A stretch of DNA of 11,409 bases from the NCBI GenBank assembly GCA_946007445.1, contig CAMGAL010000037.1:1-11409 (forward strand), given 5' to 3'. Source of the DNA: an uncultured Mediterranea sp. (GTDB lineage: Bacteria; Bacteroidota; Bacteroidia; Bacteroidales; Bacteroidaceae). A program made the position numbers and the translations under genes. Each line of letters starts with the position of its first letter. Position 1 is the stretch's first letter. The notes under the pieces were generated by a model. The model was not told where the DNA came from and did no database searches. It worked only from the letters and a program-made list of their open reading frames with translations. Below are positions 1-5,748 of this stretch, one piece after another.

Positions 1-2
1 AC

Positions 3-1079
3 CACCAGCACCCTGAGTGGTTCCTGACCTATGGCGACCAGCTCTTCTTCAACCCCGCCCTGCAGGAGAGCCGCGACCACATCTGCCGAGTGGTGACCGA
101 CATCGTGCAGCGCTACGACGTGGATGCCATCCACATGGATGACTACTTCTATCCCTATCCCCTGCCGGGCGTGGAGTTTCCCGACCAGGCGGACTATGAG
201 CGGATGGGCCGTCAGCAGTTTACCAACAAGGGCGACTGGCGCCGCCACAACGTGAACGTACTCATCGAACAGCTACACCGCACCATCCGTGGGGTGAAGC
301 CCTGGGTGAAGTTTGGCGTGAGTCCCTTCGGCATCTACCGCAACGAGAAGAGCGACCCCCTGGGCAGCCGCACCAACGGCCTGCAGAACTACGACGACCT
401 CTATGCCGACGTGCTGCTCTGGGCCCGTGAGGGATGGATAGACTACAACATCCCGCAGATATACTGGCAGATAGGGCATCCCGTGGCCGACTACGAAACG
501 CTGGTGCGCTGGTGGGCCAAGCATAGCGAGGGTCGTCCCCTCTTCATCGGCCAGTCGGTGAAGAACACCGTGCAGCACACCGACCCGGAGAATCCCACCA
601 TCCATCAGTTGCCCCGCAAGATGCAGCTGCAGCGGACCTACCAGACCATCGGCGGCAGTTGCCAGTGGCCGGCATCGGCCGTGGTGGAGAATGTAGGCAA
701 CTACCGCGACCTGCTCATCCAGGAGCATCACCGCTACCCTGCCCTGCCCCCGGTCTTCGACTTCATGGACAAGGAGGCTCCCGGCAAGGTGAAGAAACTC
801 AAACCCGTATGGACGGAAGACGGCTACCTGCTCTTCTGGACGGCTCCCGCCTATGCCGAGGGCGACGAGATGCAGCGCCCCGTGCGCTACGTGGTCTATC
901 GCTTTGCTCCGGGCGAGGCCCTCGACACCGACAATCCGGCACACATCGTGGCCATCACGCGGCAGACGTACGTCAAGCTGCCCTACGAGGACGGCAAGAC
1001 CCGATATACCTATATAGTGACGGCCCTCGACCGTCTGCACAACGAGTCGAAGGCCGTAAAGAAACGGGTGAAACTATAG
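3..1079 (+). CDS. GHL10/DUF187 family glycoside-hydrolase-like protein, C-terminal part (5' truncated)
   Basis: The reading frame is open from the first full codon and starts upstream of the window, so only the last 358 residues are seen and any signal peptide is lost. The stretch NPALQESRDHI, then RYDVDAIHMDDYFYPYP with the acidic pair at visible residues 46-47, then GVSPFGIYRN, is typical of glycosyl-hydrolase-like family 10 (YngK/DUF187), a TIM-barrel family of mostly exported or lipid-anchored proteins thought to act on surface or peptidoglycan-type glycans. The final ~100 residues, with repeated aromatic beta-strand patterns (YLLFWTAP, RYVVYRF, YTYIVTALDRLHNESK), look like a fibronectin type III-like domain, common in Bacteroides members. 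The substrate cannot be told from sequence. Its TAG stop shares the palindrome CTATAG with the stop of the convergent regulator gene. Family assignment is confident; enzymatic activity is inferred. Confidence 0.88.
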   Translation, partial: HQHPEWFLTYGDQLFFNPALQESRDHICRVVTDIVQRYDVDAIHMDDYFYPYPLPGVEFPDQADYERMGRQQFTNKGDWRRHNVNVLIEQLHRTIRGVKPWVKFGVSPFGIYRNEKSDPLGSRTNGLQNYDDLYADVLLWAREGWIDYNIPQIYWQIGHPVADYETLVRWWAKHSEGRPLFIGQSVKNTVQHTDPENPTIHQLPRKMQLQRTYQTIGGSCQWPASAVVENVGNYRDLLIQEHHRYPALPPVFDFMDKEAPGKVKKLKPVWTEDGYLLFWTAPAYAEGDEMQRPVRYVVYRFAPGEALDTDNPAHIVAITRQTYVKLPYEDGKTRYTYIVTALDRLHNESKAVKKRVKL

Positions 1080-1733
1080 AGCCTCCACGCGGGGAACGTA
1101 GATTTCGCCACGACGCAACGTCACCAGCCCTTGTTCCTGCAGGTCATTCAGCATCTTCGAGATGCCGAGGCGGCTTTCGTTGAGGATGAGGGCCAGTTGT
1201 TCCATCTTGATCTTGAGAGTTTTGGCACCTAACGGACGCTCGCAACGGGCTATGAGGAAGCGGGCAAAGCGCTCTTGAATGGAACCGGTAGAGAGAGTCT
1301 GCAGGTTGGCAGAGAGGGTCTGTGCGCGGTTGCACACCATATTCATGTAGTTGAGACGGAAAATCTCGTACTTGAAGAGAGGGGCGATGAGGTAGCTCTT
1401 GTCGATGCTCACCGTATGCACCTCTCCCAAAGCATGACAAGTGGCCTGGTAGCGGGGCGTCATGCCGAACAGCGAATAGGGTTCTATCAGATAGGGTGCC
1501 TGCACCTGCTCCATCAGGGTGTAGAGTCCGGAGGTCTGCGACACGGTGAGCGCCGCCTCACCCCGCAGCAGGAAGAGCAGCTGCGCACAAGGCTCTCCCG
1601 CCGAACATAGGAGGTCGCCCGACTTGTGACGGCAGAAGTGCAACTTCACTTTCGCCAAAATAGCCGTAAAATCATCGTGAGTCAGTCCTTGAAAGAGGGG
1701 AAGCTGTAGTAACGTGTCGAACATGGTTTCCAT
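1074..1733 (-). CDS. Crp/Fnr family transcriptional regulator
   Basis: A 219-aa protein with the two-domain Crp/Fnr plan. Residues ~10-125 are a cyclic-nucleotide-binding-like beta barrel (LPLFQGLTHDDF, then SGDLLCSAGEP and LLFLLRGEAAL). A long dimerisation helix follows, then a C-terminal winged helix (~155-215) whose recognition region includes MEQLALILNESRLGISKML. The frame stays open through the tRNA upstream, so the longer version is spurious. ATG at 1733 (METMF) or 1724 (MFDTL) are the realistic starts, and neither has a clear Shine-Dalgarno. The usual cAMP-contacting Gly-Glu/Arg-Ala pattern is not evident. Cysteines 34, 43 and 49 do not match the Fe-S spacing of FNR, so the effector is unknown. 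No Bacteroides-type promoter is seen between tRNA-Trp and the gene, so it may be read from the tRNA promoter. Target genes cannot be predicted. Confidence 0.88.
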   Translation of the reverse strand: METMFDTLLQLPLFQGLTHDDFTAILAKVKLHFCRHKSGDLLCSAGEPCAQLLFLLRGEAALTVSQTSGLYTLMEQVQAPYLIEPYSLFGMTPRYQATCHALGEVHTVSIDKSYLIAPLFKYEIFRLNYMNMVCNRAQTLSANLQTLSTGSIQERFARFLIARCERPLGAKTLKIKMEQLALILNESRLGISKMLNDLQEQGLVTLRRGEIYVPRVEAL

Positions 1734-1767
1734 AGCGCGTCGTATAAAGGAGGGGGAAGGAGAAGAA

Positions 1768-1788
1768 GTGCTTTCTACCAAGAAGCAC
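1768..1788 (-). terminator. Small hairpin after tRNA-Trp, possible weak terminator or processing signal
   Basis: In the minus-strand transcript GTGCTT (1788-1783) pairs with AAGCAC (1773-1768) around a 9-base loop, followed by a pyrimidine-rich stretch TTCTTCTCC. The 5' arm includes the last acceptor bases and discriminator of tRNA-Trp, so the hairpin competes with the mature tRNA fold. The U-tract is imperfect, so termination is uncertain. Confidence 0.3.
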
Positions 1789-1858
1789 GGGAGGAGAGGC
1801 TCGAACTCCCGACACCCGGTTTTGGAGACCGGTGCTCTACCAACTGAGCTACTCCCGT
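1786..1858 (-). tRNA. tRNA-Trp (anticodon CCA)
   Basis: The reverse complement folds as a 73-nt cloverleaf. The acceptor stem ACGGGAG pairs with CTCCCGT, followed by discriminator G. The D arm is GCTCAGTTGGTAGAGC, the anticodon arm CCGGTCTCCAAAACCGG has CCA in the loop, and the T arm is GGGAG-TTCGAGC-CTCTC. The anticodon arm and discriminator G match bacterial tryptophan tRNAs. CCA is not encoded (CTT follows), so it is added after transcription. A strong promoter lies just upstream. Confidence 0.96.
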
Positions 1859-1869
1859 GTTTGCGGCTG

Positions 1870-1899
1870 CAAAGGTAATGGAAAGTTTTGAATCTGCAA
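1870..1899 (-). promoter_or_regulatory. Bacteroides-type sigma-ABfr promoter for tRNA-Trp
   Basis: On the minus strand TTG (1899-1897) is followed by exactly 19 bases and then TACCTTTG (1877-1870), matching the Bacteroides -33 TTG and -7 TAnnTTTG consensus. Transcription would begin a few bases before the tRNA 5' end at 1858. Downstream readthrough could also express the Crp/Fnr gene. Confidence 0.78.
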
Positions 1900-1903
1900 G
1901 CAC

Positions 1904-2497
1904 TCAGCCAAAGATTTCTTGAAACATTCTCCGATAGGCGGCTGCCTTCTTCTCTAACGACAAGGGATAGGCCCTTGAAGATGAGGGCATCCGATAGAGT
2001 CGCAGGACGTGCCCTTCCCATAGAAATTCCACGAAGTCGCCCACGCCGGGTGCCTCGATGCCGAAGGTCTGGCAGAGGGTGTCGGTGGCCTTTTCGCCGG
2101 TGGTGACAAGGGCCCGGCAGAGCGGTAGAGAGCGTAGCAGAGCCGGCACATCGGTGGGACGGACCACCTCCAGATACTTGTCGGAGGCATTGGCCTGCAA
2201 GCGGCGCACGGCAGAGGCCGTGTCATAGAGGGCTATACCCGTACGCTGCAAAAACTCCACCAACTGCTCCCGACGGAAGCGCTTCTGCGACACGTCGGCA
2301 AAGTAGTCCTTGTCTTGGAAGAACACACGGCCTACGATGCGCCACATGTCGTTGTTCCAGTTGGGGTAATAGAAATCCATCGACCAGCGGTAGCGGGGCG
2401 GCGGAAAGCTGCCCAGCATCAGCAGGCGGGCAGCCGGCGGCAGGAATGGAGAGAGCGGATGCTCCTCCACCTGCGGTGTCTGTGCGGAAGGGGTCAC
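1904..2497 (-). CDS. Uracil-DNA glycosylase family protein (Mug/TDG-like)
   Basis: A protein of up to 197 aa resembling the small uracil-DNA-glycosylase-superfamily proteins of Bacteroidales. Visible marks are an N-terminal HPLSPFLPP, the first active-site loop LLMLGSFPPPRYRW (from about residue 25), the aromatic YYPNWNNDMW, and the C-terminal MPSSSRAYP (residues ~170-178), which sits where the family's DNA-intercalating motif lies. Such enzymes remove uracil or mismatched bases in base-excision repair; the exact base preference is unknown. The start is GTG at 2497, whose GTGA overlaps the stop of the upstream gene and suggests translational coupling. A second GTG at 2470 (VEEHPL) would give 188 aa and is also possible. 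The frame open further upstream overlaps the neighbouring gene and is not credible. It is cotranscribed with the 210-aa unknown protein. Confidence 0.82.
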   Translation of the reverse strand: MTPSAQTPQVEEHPLSPFLPPAARLLMLGSFPPPRYRWSMDFYYPNWNNDMWRIVGRVFFQDKDYFADVSQKRFRREQLVEFLQRTGIALYDTASAVRRLQANASDKYLEVVRPTDVPALLRSLPLCRALVTTGEKATDTLCQTFGIEAPGVGDFVEFLWEGHVLRLYRMPSSSRAYPLSLEKKAAAYRRMFQEIFG

Positions 2498-3126
2498 TTC
2501 TTGCCTTCGTTTTCTTCGGGACGGCGCTTCTCTTTCTTGGCCAGCATCACGACGTTGTAGACATACTCGCTCATCCACTGCTCGGAGTAGCCCAAGCGCT
2601 CCTTGTACTGGCGCACGGCAGCGGCCGTCTTGTGTACATCGTCCTGCTTCCAGACAGTCTTGGTGCAGACATCGTGAACGGTCTTTTCCGTCATGGTGCG
2701 CAGTGCTCCCTTGAAGAACGAGGGGAGGCGGAACTTCCACTGCATCAGGTTGCCCATGAGCATCATCAGGTCGTTGGAGAAGCCCTGATAGAGGAAGAGG
2801 TAGCTCTGCACGTCGTTCTGCGTGCGGCAGTGACGCTTCACAGAGGCATCAATCTCCTTGAAGAAGTTCTCGCTCAGCCCATAGTCCTGCATGAGCATCT
2901 TGCGCGAAGCTGTCTTCTCGGCCAGCCCCAGACGTCCACCCTGGGTGGGTATCTTGAAGAGACGCTTGAAGTTGGCCACATCGGGGATGAAGCGTATGTT
3001 GGTGATGCCTATGTTGGCGGCAATGACCGACTGGAAGTAGACGCGCGTCAGCGACACGAAGTCCTCCACATTTTTGGAAGAGGTCTCTTGCACCTCTTTG
3101 CGAAACAGTTTTGAGAAGAATCCCAT
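2494..3126 (-). CDS. Conserved hypothetical protein, 210 aa
   Basis: I do not recognise a characterised family. The protein is 210 aa, with a basic amphipathic start (MGFFSKLFRKEVQE), a probably helical body rich in aromatic and basic residues, and a very charged tail (KKEKRRPEENEGKK). No signal peptide, clear membrane segment or enzymatic motif is evident. The ATG at 3126 is the natural start and is preceded by a 5' leader of roughly 45 bases from a candidate TAnnTTTG promoter. Its TGA stop overlaps the GTG start of the uracil-DNA-glycosylase-family gene, so the two are very likely made together; a DNA-repair or nucleic-acid link is only a guess by association. Codon use resembles the neighbours, which argues for a resident rather than recently acquired gene. 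Confidence 0.8.
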   Translation of the reverse strand: MGFFSKLFRKEVQETSSKNVEDFVSLTRVYFQSVIAANIGITNIRFIPDVANFKRLFKIPTQGGRLGLAEKTASRKMLMQDYGLSENFFKEIDASVKRHCRTQNDVQSYLFLYQGFSNDLMMLMGNLMQWKFRLPSFFKGALRTMTEKTVHDVCTKTVWKQDDVHKTAAAVRQYKERLGYSEQWMSEYVYNVVMLAKKEKRRPEENEGKK

Positions 3127-3161
3127 ATACTTAGTATGTATGCTTTTGATAAAAATAGATA

Positions 3162-3171
3162 ATCACGTGAT
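3162..3171. promoter_or_regulatory. Perfect 10-bp palindrome ATCACGTGAT, possible operator
   Basis: ATCACGTGAT is its own reverse complement. It lies directly downstream of the candidate -7 element, at or near the predicted transcription start of the 210-aa gene. That position suits a repressor site. A 10-bp palindrome can also occur by chance in AT-rich intergenic DNA, so the call is tentative. Confidence 0.25.
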
Positions 3172-3178
3172 CTTGGTG

Positions 3179-3208
3179 CAAAAGTAAGCAATTCGGAGGG
3201 AATAGAAA
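3179..3208 (-). promoter_or_regulatory. Candidate promoter for the 210-aa protein / DNA glycosylase pair
   Basis: On the minus strand TACTTTTG (3186-3179) fits the -7 consensus TAnnTTTG. Nineteen bases upstream is TTT (3208-3206), one mismatch from the -33 TTG. Transcription would start around 3172-3174, beside or inside the palindrome ATCACGTGAT. Confidence 0.5.
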
Positions 3209-3245
3209 GCGAATCGACGTTACTTTCCCAGTTGTTTTTTAATTG

Positions 3246-4661
3246 TTAACGATTGGAGGCATCCTCATCATCCAAACATTCGATTTCGGCCGCGATGTCG
3301 GGCATGGTCTCCTTTCGGAAGCACGGCTCGCGGATGCCTTGCCGCTTCTGGCTCTGATAGTCATTGAGCAGGCGAAAGGCATAGCGTCCCAGCTGGGCAA
3401 TGGCCACCAGGTTGCAGAGGGTCATGAGCCCCATACAGATATCGGCCAGCGTCCAGGCCGTCTCGAGGGTGGTCAAGGCCCCGAACAGCACCATGAAGCT
3501 GGCCACCAATCGATAGATGAAGAGGGCGCTGCGGCGACTAGTCAGGTAGTTGATATTGGTCTCGCCGTAATAGTAGTTGCCGATGATGCTGCTGAAGGCA
3601 AAGAAGGCAATGGCGAAAGCGATCAGGAGGCTACCAAAGGGTCCTATCTGCTGTTGGAGGGCCGCCTGGGTGAGCTGAATGCCATTGTAGGTGCCGTCCA
3701 ACGGGACACCGCTGGTCAAAATGATGAAAGCAGTGCAGCTGCAGATGACCAACGTGTCGGTGAAGACCCCCAGCGACTGGATGAGTCCCTGCTTCACGGG
3801 GTGCGACGTATGGGCGGTGGCTGCGGCATTGGGAGCGGAGCCCATACCGGCCTCGTTGCTGAAGAGGCCACGCTTGATGCCCTGCATTAGGGCAGCCCCA
3901 ATTCCGCCACCCACGGCAGGTTCCCAGCCGAAGGCACTCTCCACGATGAGCTTCACCATAGCAGGTATCTGGCTGATGTTGAGCAGCAGAACCACCACCG
4001 TCACCAGCAGGTAGCCTAACGCCATGAGGGGTACCACGATGCTGCTGAAACGCGCGATGCGTTGCACGCCGCCAAAGATGATGAGCATCGTGGAAAGCAA
4101 CAGGACAAAGCCCGTCCAGCGGTGGTCGAATCCGAAGGCCGACTCAAAGGCCGCACAGAGCGTATTGCTCTGCACCGTATTGAATGCCAGACCGAAGGTG
4201 ACGATAATCAGTCCGGCAAAGAGACTTCCCATCCACGGTCGCTTCAGGCCGATGCGCATGTAGTAGGCCGGACCTCCCACAAAGGAATCCTTGCCGCGCA
4301 GCTTATAGAGCTGCGCCAAGGTGGACTCCACAAAGGCATTGGCAGAGCCTATCAGTGCAATGATCCACATCCAGAAGACCGCCCCCGGGCCTCCCACCAC
4401 AATGGCGGTAGCCACACCGGCCAGATTGCCCGTACCGACCCTACTGGCCAGCGATACGGCGAAGGCTTGGAACGAGGAGATTCGCTTCTGTCCCGGCTTT
4501 CCTCCCGAGGAAGCTGAGTCGCCCAGCAGGCGAACCATCTCGCCCATCAGGCGGAACTGGACAAAGCGGGTTTTCCAGGTGAACCAGGCAGCACAACCCA
4601 GCAGGGCTACAATCAGGAGATAACTCCAAAGGAAATCGTTGAAAGCATCAATGAAGGACAT
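3246..4661 (-). CDS. Sodium:alanine/glycine symporter, AGCS family
   Basis: A 471-aa integral membrane protein with about ten hydrophobic segments, the usual size for the alanine/glycine:cation symporter family. Signature motifs are VGTGNLAGVATAI followed by VGGPGAVFWMW (from about residue 75), FVGGPAYYM in the middle, and KRGLFSNEAGMGSAPNAAA (about residue 265 onward), the hallmark loop of the family. It should import alanine, glycine or related small amino acids with sodium across the inner membrane; the exact substrate is not evident. Residue 74 is an arginine just before the GTGN motif, where I would expect a small or polar residue, but I cannot say it matters. The C-terminal ~40 residues are a hydrophilic acidic cytoplasmic tail ending DDEDASNR. 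The start is ATG at 4661, 19 bp after the AlbA_2-type gene, so the two are likely one transcript. Confidence 0.93.
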   Translation of the reverse strand: MSFIDAFNDFLWSYLLIVALLGCAAWFTWKTRFVQFRLMGEMVRLLGDSASSGGKPGQKRISSFQAFAVSLASRVGTGNLAGVATAIVVGGPGAVFWMWIIALIGSANAFVESTLAQLYKLRGKDSFVGGPAYYMRIGLKRPWMGSLFAGLIIVTFGLAFNTVQSNTLCAAFESAFGFDHRWTGFVLLLSTMLIIFGGVQRIARFSSIVVPLMALGYLLVTVVVLLLNISQIPAMVKLIVESAFGWEPAVGGGIGAALMQGIKRGLFSNEAGMGSAPNAAATAHTSHPVKQGLIQSLGVFTDTLVICSCTAFIILTSGVPLDGTYNGIQLTQAALQQQIGPFGSLLIAFAIAFFAFSSIIGNYYYGETNINYLTSRRSALFIYRLVASFMVLFGALTTLETAWTLADICMGLMTLCNLVAIAQLGRYAFRLLNDYQSQKRQGIREPCFRKETMPDIAAEIECLDDEDASNR

Positions 4662-4680
4662 AAGATAGCGAGATTAGGAA

Positions 4681-5349
4681 TCAGACAAGGGGTTCATGGG
4701 AGTGGGAAGCCATCAGCCGGAATGTGAAACGATGATTCTCGAAGACGGGCTCCACGATGTCGTATCGGATGAGGCGGGCCAGCAGTCGCTCAGTCGTGTA
4801 GCGAGGCAACCGGGCCAGGCGGCAACAACGGTTCAGCGTGAGGCAACCTTCGGCCTGCAGGTGCTGCAGCAGTAGCCGCTCGTGCTCGGTGAAGGCGAGG
4901 AGCTCTCCCCGCCCGTCGCCGCTCTGCTGCCAGATGCGCAGATGCACCGGAGTGGCCAGGATATTCTCGTCGGCCACACGCAGGTAGGCCCACGGTTTAC
5001 CCTCCTCGTCCAGGGCATAGACGGGCTTCTCCTCACTTTCAGGAATCTCAACAAGCAGCACCGTACGCCCCTCCACCCGGTAGTTCTCGGTCGTGTAGCT
5101 CACGGTGGGCCGGCAGTAGAGCGTGGCGGCCGCATCAATCATGTAGACCTCCTCCTCAGAGCTGATGCCGGCTATGCGTCCGTTGTCCTTCACGCCCACC
5201 AGCAGCCGTCCTCCTTGCGTATTGGCAAAGGCCGACAACGTCTTGGCTATCTTGCGTGCATCGGATATTTCGAATTTGAAGTCCTGACGGACATGCTCGC
5301 CCTCGGCTATCAGGGAGTAGATGTATGTGGTACCGTTGTCTAGTTTCAT
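4681..5349 (-). CDS. AlbA_2/Schlafen-type putative DNA-binding regulator with C-terminal winged helix
   Basis: A 222-aa protein. Residues ~15-135 match the AlbA_2 (Schlafen AlbA-like, formerly 'AAA_4') domain: GEHVRQDFKFE (17-27), then KTLSAFANTQGGRLLVGVKDNG (36-57) with the characteristic A-x-x-N-x-x-G-G-x-L-x-x-G core, and later VEIPESEEKPVY and AYLRVAD. The last ~75 residues (TEHERLLLQHLQAEGCL onward) look like a winged helix-turn-helix. Proteins of this build are often annotated as ATP-binding or transcriptional regulators, but their biochemistry is poorly known. The ATG at 5349 (MKLDNGTT) is chosen over one 60 bases upstream because the longer form would run through the promoter-like TATTTTTG and begins in AT-rich intergenic DNA. 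It is followed by the AGCS symporter gene and may regulate it. Confidence 0.83.
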   Translation of the reverse strand: MKLDNGTTYIYSLIAEGEHVRQDFKFEISDARKIAKTLSAFANTQGGRLLVGVKDNGRIAGISSEEEVYMIDAAATLYCRPTVSYTTENYRVEGRTVLLVEIPESEEKPVYALDEEGKPWAYLRVADENILATPVHLRIWQQSGDGRGELLAFTEHERLLLQHLQAEGCLTLNRCCRLARLPRYTTERLLARLIRYDIVEPVFENHRFTFRLMASHSHEPLV

Positions 5350-5354
5350 AGCCG

Positions 5355-5362
5355 CAAAAATA
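5355..5362 (-). promoter_or_regulatory. Near-leaderless -7 element upstream of the AlbA_2-type gene
   Basis: TATTTTTG on the minus strand fits TAnnTTTG and ends only five bases before the ATG at 5349. No TTG is found at the ideal 19-base spacing. If used, the mRNA would have almost no leader. Confidence 0.4.
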
Positions 5363-5457
5363 AATAAAAAAGCCGATTCGAGCTCTATTTTTGGGAAAAA
5401 TGGCTCCAATTGCTGAAAATAAGTGGCTGTTTCTTATGATTATTCCTAAAAACAACG

Positions 5458-5465
5458 TACATTTG
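5458..5465 (+). promoter_or_regulatory. Candidate -7 element for the histone-like gene
   Basis: TACATTTG fits the -7 consensus TAnnTTTG and lies 33 bases before the ATG at 5499, giving a leader of about 25-30 nt. The -33 element is not convincing. The leader is strikingly AT-rich and contains AACGTT. Confidence 0.45.
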
Positions 5466-5498
5466 CCTCACATTATTAACGTTGTAATATATAAGAGT

Positions 5499-5672
5499 AT
5501 GAAAGAATTAGTTGAAAAGGTTGCAGAACTCTATGCTGAATTCCAAAAGGATGCTACCGCTCAGGCTGAGAACGGCAACAAGGCAGCCGGCACTCGCGCC
5601 CGCAAGGCATCGTTGGCAATCGAAAAGGCTATGAAAGAATTCCGCAAAGCCTCGTTGGAAGCTGCCAAATAA
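5499..5672 (+). CDS. Histone H1-like Hc1 family DNA-binding protein
   Basis: A 57-aa lysine- and alanine-rich protein beginning MKELVEKVAELYAEFQKDA, with the core ENGNKAAGTRARKASLAIEK and a helical basic C-terminus. This matches the short Hc1-type 'histone H1' proteins widespread in Bacteroidales, which bind and compact DNA in the nucleoid. The start at 5499 matches that family; the open frame extends upstream, but those residues come from the AT-rich promoter region and are not coding-like. It stands alone as a monocistronic gene, divergent from the AlbA_2-type gene, with a TAnnTTTG element upstream and an intrinsic terminator 37 bases after the stop. The short length is normal for this family, so it is not a fragment. 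Confidence 0.93.
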   Translation: MKELVEKVAELYAEFQKDATAQAENGNKAAGTRARKASLAIEKAMKEFRKASLEAAK

Positions 5673-5708
5673 GCAGACGGTCAGGAAGTAATGAAAAGAA
5701 ATGAAGAA

Positions 5709-5742
5709 AGTCGCTCCTATACCATAGGTTGCGGCTTTTTTT
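5709..5742 (+). terminator. Intrinsic terminator of the histone-like gene
   Basis: AGTCGC (5709-5714) pairs with GCGGCT (5731-5736), with one G-U pair, and CCTAT (5716-5720) pairs with ATAGG (5724-5728) around a 3-base loop. A run of seven T follows. The structure also lies just after the convergent GNAT gene's stop and may limit readthrough from that side, though the minus-strand T-tract is broken. Confidence 0.85.
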
Positions 5743-5748
5743 ATACAC

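Noticed and set aside
273..1040. 255-aa open frame on the minus strand inside the hydrolase gene
   Set aside because: It is a shadow frame in GC-rich coding DNA. The plus-strand frame shows clear GHL10 motifs, while this one gives a low-information His/Val/Gly-rich translation.
1108..1733. FNR-type iron-sulfur regulator call based on three N-terminal cysteines
   Set aside because: The spacing C34-x8-C43-x5-C49 does not match the FNR cluster pattern, and no supporting fourth ligand was identified.
1734..2021. N-terminal extension of the Crp/Fnr gene
   Set aside because: The extension would translate through tRNA-Trp, and the family N-terminus matches METMFDTLLQ at 1733.
2498..2740. Longer uracil-DNA-glycosylase start at ATG 2740
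   Set aside because: It would overlap ~245 bases of the upstream gene in another frame, and the extra residues do not resemble any family N-terminus.
2446..3114. 222-aa plus-strand open frame opposite the 210-aa gene
   Set aside because: The minus-strand frame has a promoter, a natural start and a coupled downstream gene; the plus frame has none of these and looks like antisense shadow.
3243..3890. 215-aa plus-strand open frame inside the symporter gene
   Set aside because: It is antisense to unmistakable AGCS transmembrane and signature motifs.
4681..5349. Schlafen-like antiviral defence protein
   Set aside because: Only the AlbA_2 domain and a winged helix are present. There is no nuclease or helicase module, and the partner is an amino-acid symporter rather than defence genes.
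5391..5498. N-terminal extension of the histone-like protein
   Set aside because: It would run through the TACATTTG promoter element in AT-rich noncoding DNA, and the family starts at MKELVEK.
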